Origin: Hoplostethus atlanticus
Lineage: Eukaryota > Chordata > Actinopteri > Trachichthyiformes > Trachichthyidae
Direction of reading: 5' to 3'
Length of the DNA stretch: 64,000 bases
NCBI GenBank assembly: GCA_034670405.1
Contig: JAXDDX010000001.1
Span: 519,501-583,500 of the forward strand
Shown here: one piece after another, positions 49,960 through 63,695 of the stretch
Numbering within the stretch: position 1 is the first letter of the stretch
How the letters are laid out: each line of letters starts with the position of its first letter
The notes under the pieces: generated by a model
The model's input: only the letters and a program-made list of their open reading frames with translations
What the model was told of the DNA's origin: nothing
The model's database searches: none
Position numbers and translations under genes: made by a program

Positions 49960-50275
49960 TGGGGAGTGAGCATCTGCCCCAAGTGGAGGAGTTCAGGTAT
50001 CTTGCAGTCTTATTTATGAGTGAGCGTCAAAGGGATTGTGAGATTGACTGCCAGTTTTTGTTCCCTTCTTTGTTCCAACCCTCACCTACAGTCATGAGCT
50101 CTGACTAGGGACCAAATGAAAGAACGGATACAAGTGACTGAAATTAAGTTTCTCTGAAGGATGGCTGGACTCACTCTCCATGACAGGGTGAGGAGCTCAG
50201 TGATCTGGGAAGACCTCCGAGCCACTGCCCCTCGCAACTGAGAAGAGCCAGTTGAGGTGGTTTGGGGATTCATGG
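49960..50275 (+). mobile_element. Non-LTR retrotransposon, RT C-terminal fragment
   Basis: LPQVEEFRYLAVLFMSE (from 49,974) is the PQVEEFKYLGVLFTSEG motif that follows the reverse transcriptase core in a common fish LINE. A stretch including the cysteine/histidine-poor linker is deleted. From 50,149 the frame FL-stop-RMAGLTLHDRVRSSVI, WEDL matches the family's FLRRVAGLSLRDRVRSSVIRE. PTVMSSD/GHELW-like sequence at 50,085-50,105 lies between. Stops and deletions make it non-coding. The clade (Rex/RTE/CR1-like) was not decided by eye. Confidence 0.75.
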
Positions 50276-51744
50276 GAGTCAATAGCCATATAGTAAACAA
50301 AACTTTAGTGTACGCATTGTAAATAGTCATTTGCAATTTCTATTTCTTTATAACAATAACAAATATTTTTAATATAAATGTAAAAGTTGTTTATTTAGTT
50401 TGCTAACATTATTGCTATTTGTTTGCAAATAAGAGTTGTTAGCAAGCTTGGTAATGTGCTGATTATCATTTTACTGGGAAGTGACGTCCACGTCACTCGA
50501 CTGACATAATTTGGCTGGCTGTGAGATGAAGCACCTGCAGATTCTGCTTGGAAATGTTAAAACTGATTTCAACTTTTTTGCCCTCCCCACCACAGCTCAA
50601 AGGGATTCTAGCTGTGCCAGCAAGTCTGACAGATTTGCTAAGCAACCATCCACCTTGTTCTCATTGTGAATGCAAAGTTTTGACTTTTTTTTAAATCTTT
50701 TTTTTAATCTGGCTGTTTTGAAAGTCATAAAATGGCCCTTTTAAAATATTTTCTTTTTATTTGATGTTTTGATGTTTAGGGAGCAAGTAAATGGAAGTGA
50801 AAATAAAGAGGTTGACGTTCATACTTTTTTCACATTTTAAGATAACAACCCAATTTAGTTTTTTAAACTTTGAAAAAGAGAAAAACAAGCAATTTTTTCA
50901 AAATGTATTTCTTTTGATTTCAAAATAAATATTGACAAAATGGAACAGATTGAAGGGGTAAGAACAAAGAATAACCAATTGTCTCAGAGGACAGATACAT
51001 TGTAGAGCTTGTGAACTAATGCAACAACACTCTCGCATTTAAAAAAAAAATTCCAGGACAATTTGATTCCATCCTCCAAGCTCAAAGATATTTTAGCGGA
51101 AATATTACACACTTAGAGTAAAAGATTAGCGTCTCGACACTTATCTATGGCAAATGCAACATTTTTGTTGTCTATATGGACATTGACAGAAATCAAACCA
51201 CCAAGCCATACTTCCAGCCATCAGCTGATCCAGGAGCCATGAAAGACAGAACATATTAAACCAGCTGCAATTTAAGTGGAAGCAGTTTAACAAGAGCAAT
51301 TTTCTATGCATGGGAATTGGATTAGCCAATACATTAAAGACAGTGAGGTAACATTGTGGGTTTTGATGGAAAGTCATACATAGTCATAGGAGCTGTAAGG
51401 TTTGACCTTTAAGGGATTCCTCTTAGGATGGGGAGCCATGATTTTTCTCACAGAGCAGCCGTCTTCTGGAATGCCAGCCAGTGACTGTGAAAAGACAGAT
51501 AGCTGCCGGGTTCCGCCAGAGATGGGGAGAAAGACGGCAGGAGAGGATAGCTCCGTCCAATCTGCCTTGCCCTTAAGACCTCAGCGCTCCCTGCTGATGA
51601 ATTTAGCTGTTATCAAAGGTGAGAGGTCTGCTGAGAGGTCTTAAATGAGGGTTAGGCAGGAGAGTTGTGGGGCCACGTTTGGAGCTGAATGTCTGGAGAG
51701 AAGTAAAAAGCTGGTGGGGTGACCACACCCAGATAATGTCACAC
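50276..51744. other. No recognisable gene
   Basis: AT-rich, with T- and A-rich runs near 50,690-50,900. The 80-codon frame at 51402-51644 has no known motif. Confidence 0.4.
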
Positions 51745-51761
51745 TGGCAATTGGATTTCCT

Positions 51762-54068
51762 TTTTTTAAATATTTTTTCTTGTCCATTTTCTTGGGATGC
51801 AGGTATGCCATGATATCAGCAATTATATATTTTCAAAACCAATAATCACAATAATAGTAAAAACAATAACAAAAGTAACAGGAAATAAGTCTTTGTGACT
51901 TATTTGCTACGGCTGCACCTGCTAACATAAACCTACATTTCCTTGTCCTTTATGAAACCCTTACACAAACTTTTCTTACTGCTACACATGGGACCCCATG
52001 GGCCACCATGGAGGATCTAAGCTGTGAATGCATAAAGAATGAATATTCGGCAGAGATTTTTACCTCCTCAAAAAATAGGATAATATCATCCGCATATAAG
52101 GATATGGAGTGCTTTGAGTGAAACCGATCGATAGAATAAAAAGCATGGGAGTGTGGAAAAGCGTGGATCCCTTTGTCTACTGCTCCTTTTAATTGTAAAG
52201 GAAGAAGAAAGATTATTACCTGTAATTCAGAAGCAGATGGGTTAAAGTATTTTGATCATACTGCTAAAATTGTCATCGATACCCATACGATCGACTACCC
52301 ATAGATATGGCCATTCTAGCCGATCAAATGCTTTCTCGACATCAACAGATGAGACTCCACAAGATGTAATTCTTGAATGCACACTTAATATATGTGATAA
52401 ACAGTGTAAGTTATCTGAAGGTAACGTTTTTTAGATAAAGCCGTTCTGATCAGGGTGAACAAATTTGGGCAGAACTATCTCTAAACGACATGCTAAAACT
52501 TTAGAAAACAGCTTAATATCACAGTTGATCAATGATAGGGGGCGATAATGAAACGCTTTGTCTTTTTTGGCAATGATATCAAAGCAGTATTGCGTTTCTC
52601 CCAAAAGAACCTATAAGGCAGCATTAATCATGGCCAGGAGAGGTGGACCCATATCCTTCCATTTCCACATGGATTTTTAAATACACTTCTGTATTCCATG
52701 CAAACCAGGAGATTTAGCCTTATTTATGGTTATCAAGGCCCCTTGTAACTCGAAGATGAAGAGAAAAAGGGGCACCTAAAGCATTAGCCTCTTCAGATGA
52801 GGCTTATGAGAAGGCAGATTAACTTTATCCAGAAATGATTCAATATGTATGCTTGTTTTGCTTTCTGAGGTGTAAGATTGTTGTAAAAGCGAGCAAATCT
52901 ATCATTTATGAGGTGAGGGTCTAACAGTAGCTCCCCCGTTTCAGATAATACTGATTGCCATACAGATAGTAATTCACAATAGACTTATGTGCCACAAGTT
53001 CTGATTTCGCTCTATTAAGTGATGCCATGTACGTATATGAACATTTTTTACAAATGCAGTTTTCAATGTCTGATAGTTTAGACTCCAATTATTTGATCTT
53101 CTTTGCCCTTTTCTTGTTGATAGCTGATGCATAAACTGTTGTGGTGTTTCATAAACCGTTTTATCACGTCCCAGACAATTTGAGGCTCATCAATAGAGCC
53201 ATTGTACATTTGGATAAATTCTTTCAGCTCTAATTCATGTTGTTGACAAAAAACAGTGTCCAGTTAAATCACCATCTAGTGGGCTTTCTCTTCCACTGGA
53301 CCAATTTCCAACTGGAAATAATTAGCATGGTGGTCAGATAGAATTTGTATGTTTCTGAGTGATGAAATAAGTGTAGTTGGCAAAAATATGTATTCTAGAA
53401 TATAATTTGTGTCTATTAGAAAGAAATGTGAATTCTCTGGCTGTTGGGTTGTGAGCTCGCCAGGCATCTCTAAGATCGAAATTAGAGAAGATGCTTCAGT
53501 TGCTTTTAGCCTGTGGGTTAGAATTTGTATACTGTTCTTATCTAGTACTGGGTCTAGCACTGTATTCATGTCTGACCTGATAATAAGCTGAAAGTTCTGC
53601 CAGGATGCTATTCAAAGACTCAACAAATCTGTGTTTGAAAAGATAGTTAACAATGCCAAGGCTAAGTATGTCTGATTGAAATACGAGGATGTGAGTAATA
53701 GAAAGAGAGAGAGGAAGAGAAAAAAAATAGAAAGCATAGAGAAGTAATGACAAGATCTGGTACCACCCCCATGCCCACTCAACCCCCCACTACACACCCA
53801 ACCGCCCACCCACCCTAATGACCTATGCCACCCAATCGCCTTCTCCGTGGCATTAGAGATACATCTTGGAACCATTCCCTAGCCCCTGTCCTATCCTCCC
53901 TACAGCATAGCGGCAAGTGGCCTTCCTTTTGCATCCCAAAAAAGAAGAGAAAAAAAAAACATGTTCAACATACTGCATTATACATTTTTATTTCTATTCG
54001 GTGCAATATCTTCAACAAATAATAATAATAAATACATAAATAGAAACAAGGGAAAAGAAATGGATAAT
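51762..54068 (-). mobile_element. L1-type LINE insertion with 17-bp target-site duplication
   Basis: The element is flanked by TGGCAATTGGATTTCCT (51,745-51,761) and TGGTAATTGGATTTCCT (54,069-54,085), one mismatch in 17, as expected of target-primed L1 insertion. The left edge starts with T7, the poly(A) of a minus-strand copy. On the minus strand the endonuclease half reads NTVLDPVLDKNSIQIL, SDHHANYFQLEIGPVEEKAH (53,276-53,569). The RT follows: RPLSLINCDIKLFSK (about 52,520-52,560), motif A SSVDVEKAFDRLEW (52,315-52,355), motif C SLYADDIILF with YADD at 52,085-52,096. Sequence after YADD is almost directly followed by the 3' UTR, so the RT C-terminal part is deleted. One stop is a TAA after PDQNGFI; frameshifts occur between domains. 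The right 370 bases (53,700-54,068) are not recognisably L1 coding. Confidence 0.85.
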
Positions 54069-54085
54069 TGGTAATTGGATTTCCT

Positions 54086-56170
54086 GGAGAGTTCTTAGTA
54101 ATGGTCGTGGCCAGAAAAAAACGGAGTAGACATAAAGTTGTACGCTCAGATCCTCACGTTGTGTTTCCCATACCACATGTAGCTGTAGGAAAATTGGTTA
54201 TTATTAATGACTTCTGACATTTGAAGCTTCCTGGAAAAATGTCTGATCTTTTTTTCTTTTTTCACTGAGCTTCTTATGTATGTAACAGTATGTTAGCATT
54301 ATGTGCTTCAACTTAAAGATTTGAAATGAATATCAAGTTAATTATTACAACCGAATCTTCTAACAATATATTGGTAACCAAAGACGCATACATGCACGCA
54401 AACACAGGGGTCCTCCCACATCAACAGATCTGTGTAAATCAGTCCCACGCCTACACAGGTGGTTGTAAAGCTCTGCTCACTTAAGCCTACTATGGAGATG
54501 TGGCTTTGTGATGGTCCGCTAATCAGTAATTTTTTCAAATCAGCAGTTAATATCGTTCCTGGTGGGTGGCAGCTCTGCCTGTGCTGTCGTAATTCACACC
54601 TGCGGGACTCAGCCTGTGGCTACTTTAGTGCTATGGCTTGGTCCATAAAAATCTATGGGGGGGATGATCTACGGCCTAGTCCACAGTGCTCATTTTAGGA
54701 CACTCTTCTCATGTACCTTTCCACCCCCTATCCTTGTTGTTGTTGCTGAATAATCTACCTTAGAGAGCAAGAAAGATCGAGAGCAAGAAGGAGAGGGAGA
54801 GAATGATTCTTGGGTCATGGCAGGGTCTGTCTTGGGCCTGCCATATTTCATAGCCTTTGCAGCTGAACTGGGCACTGCATAACATGCAGTCTATATAGGC
54901 GTTTTCCCTAAATGTTGACTCACAGTTCAGATTTATATCTGAGGCACACATACAGTCAAATACAGTTCAATTTCATATTTTCAGAATTTTATGGAATTCC
55001 TTTCTGTTCCCAAAATGTGGAAGAATATAATAATAATAATAATAATAATTTTAAAATTAATTTCAACATATAATAAATGCAATCTCTTTGTAAAATCTGC
55101 AAATTGTAAAATCAATTGCATACTCACTGATTGTTGAGACAATTGATGTACAATTAATTATTATCAATCAATTATGATCATAGAATTTCCATTCCAACAC
55201 AACAGGTGTTTTGGTCGTCACTGCTCTCTTCTTGGAGTGAAAAACAGTATTTTGGTTGGATGATGGTAACATATTCTCATTGCTTTTTTGCCTAACCTTA
55301 ACTGATAACATGCCTCATGATATAATTAACAAATGCATCTTATATATGTTGTAAAAGGTTTGTTGTCCTAAACCTCTCATACCTTTGTGTATTTCACTGA
55401 TTGATTTTTAGATTTTCGAGCACATTTACTTATACTACTACTCACCATGTAGCCATGATGGACAGGGACAGTTTCATGTCTTGGTCAAAATTAGAATACT
55501 GATATGAAAGCTGGGGACAGCATTTTTTTAGATTAGGTTTCTTTCTTAGGTTTTTTTTACAAAATTGATCTGAATCTTTCATCTTCCCTTTACAGGAAAT
55601 CAAAAACCTCTATTACAAAAGAATGTAAAAAAGGCATTTTAGGTATTTTCATCATCTGAAATGTAGGTGTTAGGGGTAGGGACAGCCACCTCCCAATAGA
55701 AAGTAGCAGATATATAAATATTTAACTTATTACCATCTCAATTAATGCCTTGGACTTGGTACACTGAGGGATGGACCCTCTTTTGCAATGCAGCCAAGGA
55801 TACAATACGAAATATAAAAATAAATAAAAGCAAAACAGGTATACATAAATAAATAAATTAGGAGCATTTACAGTCCTGACACAATGACATTTAAAATCAG
55901 AATTTGTTCCTAGCAAAGGGGAATCTTACCCAAGTCCAAGTTTAGAAGCCAGACCTGACAGTGGGTTTAAGCACCAATGTTCAAGTCAAAATGATGTCAT
56001 GTAGTGTTGTAATTTATTCAATACTATATTTAATGTGTGGATAAGTATGCAAGAATGTAAAGTTTCTTCAACTTAAACTTAAACAATTTAATGAAGTGAA
56101 TTTTCTGGTGTATTTTTCAATATCCTGACATATCCTGTGGTTTTTATCTAAACACCTATACAGCTCTTAT
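54086..56170. other. No recognisable gene; (ATA)n at 55,025-55,049
   Basis: AT-rich. Contains an eight-unit ATA microsatellite. No exon or retroelement core was seen. Confidence 0.4.
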
Positions 56171-56220
56171 ATTTACATTTTAGGTATTTAGCTGACACGC
56201 TTATCCAGAGCAAGTTCTAT
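56171..56220 (+). repeat. Fish SINE/LINE shared 3' tail
   Basis: ATTTACATTTTAGGTATTTA then GCTGACACGCTTATCCAGAG, CAAGTTCTA is a diverged copy of the ubiquitous fish TTTACATTTAGTCATTTAGC, AGACGCTCTTATCCAGAGCG, ACTTACA end. The body is not recognisable. Confidence 0.7.
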
Positions 56221-58230
56221 CAATGAAGAACTGCACACTCAAACAAAAGTGTCAGGTTAACCCATCACAAGGTTTTTCATAACAGGCAATTTTACAGGTA
56301 TTTACAATAAATAATGTTATGGGTGTCCTAGATTTGATGGTAACCATTATTTAGCACAGCACTTTGTCAACGTTGAGCTAATGAACACGGACCAGCCGCT
56401 AGGGCTACACAGGTGTAAAGACGTTGATGCACTGAGATAATTAATGCAACACAAGTCTGAACTAACAAATTCTGGAGCTGACATTTATGGCATGTTGTTA
56501 TCCAAACACAGGCATCCCAAAGGACGTGCTAAACTGCCACCCAACACTTAGACATGAAAGCAAACGCCTGAGTATTAACGCCTGTAACAGAGGCACTGGG
56601 CTACAGACATATCATGGTGCATAAGGTAAATGAAGGTGTTTCTGTTACTAATTACTGTATGTTGACTTAAGTAAAGTGCTGTCATGAGTTAAAAGGATTA
56701 TTAAATGCAACACAAAAAGACAACATGGTTATGTAGTGTCTTCAAATTTGAAAAAAATCTTACAAAATCTTAAAGCACATGTCTAATTGGCATCAGCATG
56801 AAAAGTTTGGTTTGTTGCAAATTACTGAAATGTGATTATTGTCCCTGTAACATTATTTTTTAAGTGCATTCAATTAATATGTAATGTTTTTTCGCACAAG
56901 GAAACCAATCAGATTGTCAGGAGCAAACTCTTCCCATCTTACCCTTTATGCAGGTTGAAGCAAATGTAATTACAAGGATGTCAATTAATAACTGACCCAG
57001 CTCCGGTAAACTGGATTTTGCCTGGGGGTAAAACGGGGGTTGTTCCTGCCATCTGTTTTTGGGTTGTTTCGTGATGAGTGCCACGGGATGTGAGTGCTTG
57101 TGATCAGTTGACGGGCTTGATGTTTCACCTGTAGTGCTGCTAATAGCTTTATAATGTCGCCATCATTTCCCCTTGAACAGAGCACGTCAGGTTTGACAGT
57201 GTTCCCTACAATTCACATAGGAGAATACATGTAAGATCACAGCACTGATAGCTTTGATAAGATAGCGAGTGAGATGGTGGCAGAATCTAAAACCCTTGCT
57301 TGGCATTCCTTGCAACTCCCTCCATCACTGTGCCCTTCTCTCCAATCCTCTCGTTTGATGGAGAGCTTCTGTCTACCTCCTGGACAACCTCAGTGGCTGC
57401 CGCCTGCCTGCTTCTAATTCTGCTCAGGTAGTGTAAAGCCGTGGCTCAATATTTTAGTGTGCCTTTCCACGCCGGATGTCAGCTTCTTACACAGCTATTA
57501 CCCGAGGTGTGATTCAAAAACACACTCCTAAAATGTGAAGTTACCTCCCACCCGACTCCTCCGATGGACAGCATCAACACTTCTTCTCACGGAAGTCCCA
57601 TCAGTCCCACTGCTTTGTCTCAGAAACAAGGTGGTCTGGGCAGCGTCCTTGGGTGCAGAGGGGCTTATTTTTGGGGTTGCCAGATGAAAACCAGCTAGGA
57701 CGCATCCAGGATGTGAATCTGTTTATCTCTCTGTTAGCCATGCTTGGGGCATACATGAATGTGGTGGTGTTGTTGGCCATGGGTACCGTGGTTTGAGTTG
57801 TGTCTGCGGCGCCCGCTCTATTGCAATCCCTCCAGCTTTCACTTCATTTAGGGTCATGTTCTGTCAGAAAAGTTGAGCAAAGGCTATGAAGGTCATTTGA
57901 AATCAGGCCTGTGACATAGACATAGACCATTCCCTTTAATCACACAGTGGCTAAATTAATTTGAGAGCAATTGTTTGAGATTGTTGAACTGTGTACATGG
58001 TTTATTGATTTCTACACCCATTATTTTCTACCATGTGGTCCTAGGGACTTGTGTGTCCTAGGGTTTAAAACCACTTGTGCCCTGTTTTACATGGAACATA
58101 TTTTATCCACTGAAAATGAAAAAAGATTCATCATAGCATTCCTTTCATTGCCTCATGGCAATTTCTAGCTTGACAGCATAAGTTGCAGTTATACAGCTAT
58201 TTCATCATGTTGGTATCTCAGTGTTGGAGA
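56221..58230. other. No recognisable gene
   Basis: About 2 kb; 57,250-57,850 is less AT-rich than its surroundings. No exon-like frame with splice sites was found. Confidence 0.4.
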
Positions 58231-58546
58231 TTAAAGGGGTCATATTATGGAAAACGGCTTATTCCTGGCCCTTATAAATGTTCCACAGGTTATTGTTGAC
58301 CTAAGTAGCGGAGAAAATATGAAATCTGGAAGTCAACCACTTTTTCTGTATTTTCCTTTTTCCAAAAACGGTGCCAAATCGGGCCAAAAACAGGCCGTTT
58401 CAGAAAGTAGCCCCTTTAGACGTCATAACGGGCGTTTCTTAACATAATCCAACCCCTCTCAGAGCATGCCCACGCCCAGGTGAACAACCAATCCCATTTA
58501 CCTCGTCTCAAAATGCAGCTCTGGGCAGCGCACAAGCTGTTGCTTA

Positions 58547-58795
58547 TGGTGCATTCCATTATACTCGGAAATCGTTAATTCCGAGTCGGTATTCCTAACT
58601 TCCAATCTAAATGTGTTCCAGTGCATCTGCTCGGGAAAACATAATTGCCCTGCAGCAAACTCATGTTTGTATGGCAAGTCTCAGAATGTTACAAGCATCT
58701 AAACTCAACATCAACTACTACAGCGCCGTTAGTGAATAGAATTGGCGCATATCACATTAGGACGCCGTTTCTTCCGAGTACACTGGAATGCACCA
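58547..58795. mobile_element. Nested Harbinger-type MITE, 249 bp, TTA duplication
   Basis: The left end TGGTGCATTCCATTATACTC and the inverted right end TGGTGCATTCCAGTGTACTC match at 17 of 20 positions and continue with GGAA in both. TTA stands on each side (58,544-58,546 and 58,796-58,798). Three-base TWA duplications mark PIF/Harbinger elements. There is no coding content. It lies wholly inside the TTAA-flanked element, so it inserted later. Confidence 0.82.
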
Positions 58796-59470
58796 TTACT
58801 TTGTGACCAGTGAAGCTAAAACAATAACATATCTACTGCCATATACCAACTCTCCAGTTATTATTTTGTAGGATGCAGGCAGCAACATAGATCCCTGCAC
58901 AGTCTCCCAACATGCGAAAATGCCAGGACAGAGCGGATTAATTTTATTTTTAAAGGCAAGGTCCCTGCTACAGGTAGCTGATTTTTTCTGTGTGTGATGA
59001 TCACTCCTGGACTGCTTGAGCAACGGCAGGATTAGCATCTAAATTGAAGCTTAAAGATGGAGCAATTCATAAGGTACGTGACCCATCTGCAAATTGGAAT
59101 CTGTAAGTGTCACCATGTTTTGATTTAATTTACAAATTAGTCTGGTTAGTATATTCACCGCTGGTTAGCTAACGAGCTAGCGGGGCTAGCCACGGGCTTG
59201 TTGGGCGTGGAAGAAGTAAGAAAACTAAAGCTGGAGTCATTAAAAGTAAAGTAAAAGTAAAGTTATTGGTTGGAGTCAGGACTCATCTTAAAGTTATTTG
59301 TTGGGACCAGTGTGTGTGCGCTGCGCTGTTTGGATGCAAATAGGTTGCATCCAATAATATATTGGCTAACTAGCTCAACAAAATTGTCAATCCTAGCTTG
59401 TCTGCAAGTTGTATTCAATAAGCTTATGGACATGAGCCATAAACAGACCGGCTACAGCAGAGCGCATCGC

Positions 59471-59626
59471 TCACACACCCACATACACAAAACAAAGTAC
59501 AATATTACACAGAATTGTTATCATTGAGAAACTAAGTGGAACCGCCTCAGCTGCCTCTTCCCATTCTGGGTCAGACTCCGGTTCAAACATGTACGGTCTC
59601 AGTGTTGGTTCTGGAGCGGCCGCCAT
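59471..59626 (-). pseudogene. Short coding start (YMFEPESDP motif) inside the Kolobok-like element
   Basis: On the minus strand an ATG at 59,626-59,624 in excellent context (AACCATGGCGG) opens MAAAPEPTLRPYMFEPESD, PEWEEAAEAV, then PLSFSMITI and a hydrophobic, intron-like run to a stop at 59,471. I recall the acidic RPYMFEPE..SDPE start from multicopy fish genes annotated as P2X7-C-terminal-domain-like (a zinc-binding cytoplasmic domain). That resemblance comes from memory and is not verified. The cysteine-rich part of such a protein is not seen downstream. It is either the first exon of an element-borne gene whose other exons are lost, or a captured gene fragment. Function cannot be stated. 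Confidence 0.4.
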
Positions 59627-59908
59627 GGTTATGGTAGATTTCTGCGTCAAGCTTATTTGTTTACCTTGAGCAGCATGAGCGCTCTGCTCTTCGCTTCCCA
59701 GGCTATTGCAGTGAGCAGTGCTCATTACATACAACCTCCACGCCCTCAAAACAGCCTGTTCTTTACAATGGAGAAAATGAGAGACTGAAACACACACCAC
59801 AGAAGCTGGTTTTATGATTTTTTTTTATATCGACTTCAAAAACATCTTGTCAAGACCCCTGGAAACAGTTTTAAATAGCCCAAAATGAGTAAAATACCCC
59901 CCCTTTAA

Positions 59909-62640
59909 TACATTAATACATTTTTTAGGTGTGCTTTCAATCAGCACTTGAAATATCAAGATATTGCTTTTGCCCGATACAAATGTTCCTAAATACAAAT
60001 TATCCTAAATGCAGCCATCACAGTTTTGAGCTGTACATGTGAAGATCATAAATGAGTCAAATCATGTGTCATTCACTATAGCATGTTGAGCGATTGTAGG
60101 CAACTTACATGATATAAAAAATGAGAAAGTAATATTAAATGATATTCTTCTAAATCAGTCAGTTTAGTGTAGGATCGGTAAGATTTGTGATGATTCTGAC
60201 CAAGCAAAACTATTCCTGTATTCCTTTATTTGAGCATCTATATGTCCATCCAATGTAAATCCAGTTTTAAAACTCCTTATAGCATTTGTAAACTGACAGT
60301 TATTGACATTTCATAAATGTCATATAAACTTCATAGTTGTAGTTATAAAAAGCAAAGCACTGTAATTTTGTCGTACAAATCAAGTGCAACAGGAGGCGGA
60401 GGTTAAAAAAATCTTATTGTATGCCCTTTTATCTCGTGCTTGGAAAGTGGCTTGAAAATACCTGATTTTCTTGGGTGGTTCCCTCTCCCTCTGGCACAGT
60501 GTTGTTGTAGGGGTAACATTGTTTTCTTGCCTTAGGCAACAAAAAAACAAACCTGCAGCTGGCGGGTATAAGTAACTTTTCTTGGTACAATATGAGAGAA
60601 CATAAATCTTTCTAAAAATGGGATGACATATCTTTGTTGAAAAACCAAAATGTGTTCAGTAGAGGGATAATTGTAATTTATTATAAACTACTTAAAGAAA
60701 TCATCAAAGAGGCTAGAACACATTATTCCACTGATTGTTCAATATAGATAACACTCATTTGTACAGATGCTATACCTTTGTACATGCTGTAACATGTACA
60801 TATTATTTACAATAGTTATCACAATTCCTGCAGGTTGTGTGGCTGCACCCCTATTGGTGGCTGGTTGCCTCTGGTTCACAACGGTGATGCATTACTTTCA
60901 CCTAACACTTTGTGTGTAGGCTGAGTACAGTTAGAACCCTTTTTAACATGAGATATTGATTTATTAATTTCATAGACCCATGAAACTGGGTCTGACTGAA
61001 AGCGAGGAAGATGTACCATCTTTCACATGGTAACCTGAAGTAGCTTCAACAGCAAAAGGAGGCAATGCCAGTGAAACTGCCTTGAAGGAGCTTTACACCT
61101 TAACCTTAAACACATGAGCCTCCAAAACTTTATGGGTCATTTGGTTGCTCGTTAAAGTCAGGTGCTCCTGAGTAGGCACTGACCTACACCTCTATCTGAC
61201 AAACACTTTTACGTATGAAGTTACAAATGTTTTGATTTCACGTTGAAGGAGTTAGGAAAGTTTGTGTTTCATAATATTGGAAGCTATTACATGAGCTTTT
61301 GGATGTCATTAATAATTGATGGCATTGTTAATATTAATAAATGTTATTCTATTGAATTAAACATCACTTTTGGGCTGAAGTTGATTGGCCACTGCAACAC
61401 ACTGAGCATCGGATGTAGGAGCTGTAGGCTACTGTAGCCTATTACACTAAATATAGGCTAGCCCACTTGTTCTTTTGGACTTGTATTAGCCACTCTGGTT
61501 ATTTGTTAATATTCATCTATGTAGAATAAATAACATACAGTGATTTTATACATTTCCATGTGTTTTCATGCATATTTTAATAATCCAAACGTTTCAATCT
61601 CCTGGATGATCTCCATTCCCAATGTTAATATAGTCTACCTTTAAATTCACTTTGTCTGCTATAGAGAAATATTCCATATATACATATGTATGTATGTTTA
61701 ACCAAACCTATCTCTTCGAAGTCACCAAAAATATCCATTTTACCTTTTTTAAATATATTTTATTTCATTATTTAATTCAAGATTAAAATGTGTATTTCAT
61801 AAAAAGAGACTTAAACAACCATTTAAGGCACTGTAATACTATAATTAAGGCATGGTAAACTGTGCTGTGATCACTAACTGGTGCTTCTTTATTTACCTAT
61901 ACCAACACTATAGCTGTGTACAGCCGTTAGCACACCCCTATGCTCAACTAATGGAACAATTTGCATTTTAATGTGCGTTTGAAATGTTGTACTTAGTTTA
62001 GCAAAGAGCCAAAGAAAAATAACAATTACCCATTCAACCTCTGCCTCCGAATCAACACATTGTAACAAATGAAAAGATTCTTTCCACTGTGAATGCAACT
62101 GACGGGTTTATTGAGCCTAATTGACTTCACCGCTTTTTGATGTCGGGAGTCTATTCCCCATGGGTGAGAATACTGCAGTGGTAATATACCTTGATCTGTT
62201 GAGTCACACAAACATGTCTGAACAACGCTTGTTTTTTTCTTTATATTCAAACAAGAATCGAGCACAGCCTCCAGACTTCTAACAGCAGGTATCTGAAGAA
62301 AAGAAAATACAAATGAGAGCGGCAGTAGACAGGTCAACCCATCGTCACTGACTGAATGTAATTAATTTATTGACTGAGACACAGAGGAGACAAAGACAGA
62401 TGGACAAGATGACAGACAAAATTAAGGTAAAGCCTTCTGACAACCTGTTTATGAGGTGTCACTTTGGATTTGGATCAAGAGTTGTTGGGCTCAGCAAGGG
62501 CAAGTGTTGGCCAATTTTAATGGCAGACTGTCATGCTGGCCTCATGCTGGCCTGTTGCAGAGGCGAAGAGTTATGACACTTTTTCTGCAGGCCCATCAGG
62601 ATGCTTGGATAACGGAACAGGCTGTACAGAAGATATAACA
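59909..62640. other. No recognisable gene
   Basis: AT-rich, unique-looking DNA over about 2.7 kb. The frame at 62026-62337 has no known motif. Confidence 0.4.
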
Positions 62641-63500
<860 letters not shown>

Positions 63501-63656
63501 TCCTTTTTGTTTTGGGGCGAAACACTAATGTGAAGTCATGACTTTTCTGTGACTCATAGCCTTCTGCGCTAGCTTTCCAGGGGGACAATGACTGCAAGCA
63601 TTATTATTCTAGCATTCTGCCTGTGCCATTCTTGTTTTTGTGTTTGCTTTTCGGTC

Positions 63657-63660
<4 letters not shown>
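63501..63660. other. No recognisable feature
   Basis: Short unique-looking stretch between the Tc1-like copy and the (CT)n tract. The far terminal repeat of the transposon was not found here. Confidence 0.4.

Positions 63661-63692
<32 letters not shown>
63661..63692. repeat. (CT)n microsatellite
   Basis: About 16 CT units, ending in a TCATCTCTCA interruption. Confidence 0.95.

Positions 63693-63695
<3 letters not shown>

Larger units (their letters stand above)
58235..59904. mobile_element. Kolobok-like DNA transposon, TTAA-flanked, 1.67 kb
   Basis: The element is bounded by TTAA at 58,231-58,234 and 59,905-59,908. The left end AGGGGTCATATTATGG and the right end (read inward) AGGGGGGTATTTTACTC are imperfect inverted repeats. 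TTAA duplication with AGGG-type ends fits the Kolobok superfamily; piggyBac also uses TTAA but normally has CCC-type ends. No transposase was found, so it is non-autonomous. The interior has a GC-rich 5' part (CGTCATAACGGGCG, CCACGCCC), a nested 249-bp MITE, and a short minus-strand coding start at 59,471-59,626. The ends resemble a very common fish repeat family known from general experience. Confidence 0.65.

Noticed and set aside
50522-50545. TGAGATGAAGCACCTGCAG, similar to mature miR-143
   Set aside because: Matches only the first 13 bases exactly, and no complementary arm lies within 80 bases upstream, so no precursor hairpin.
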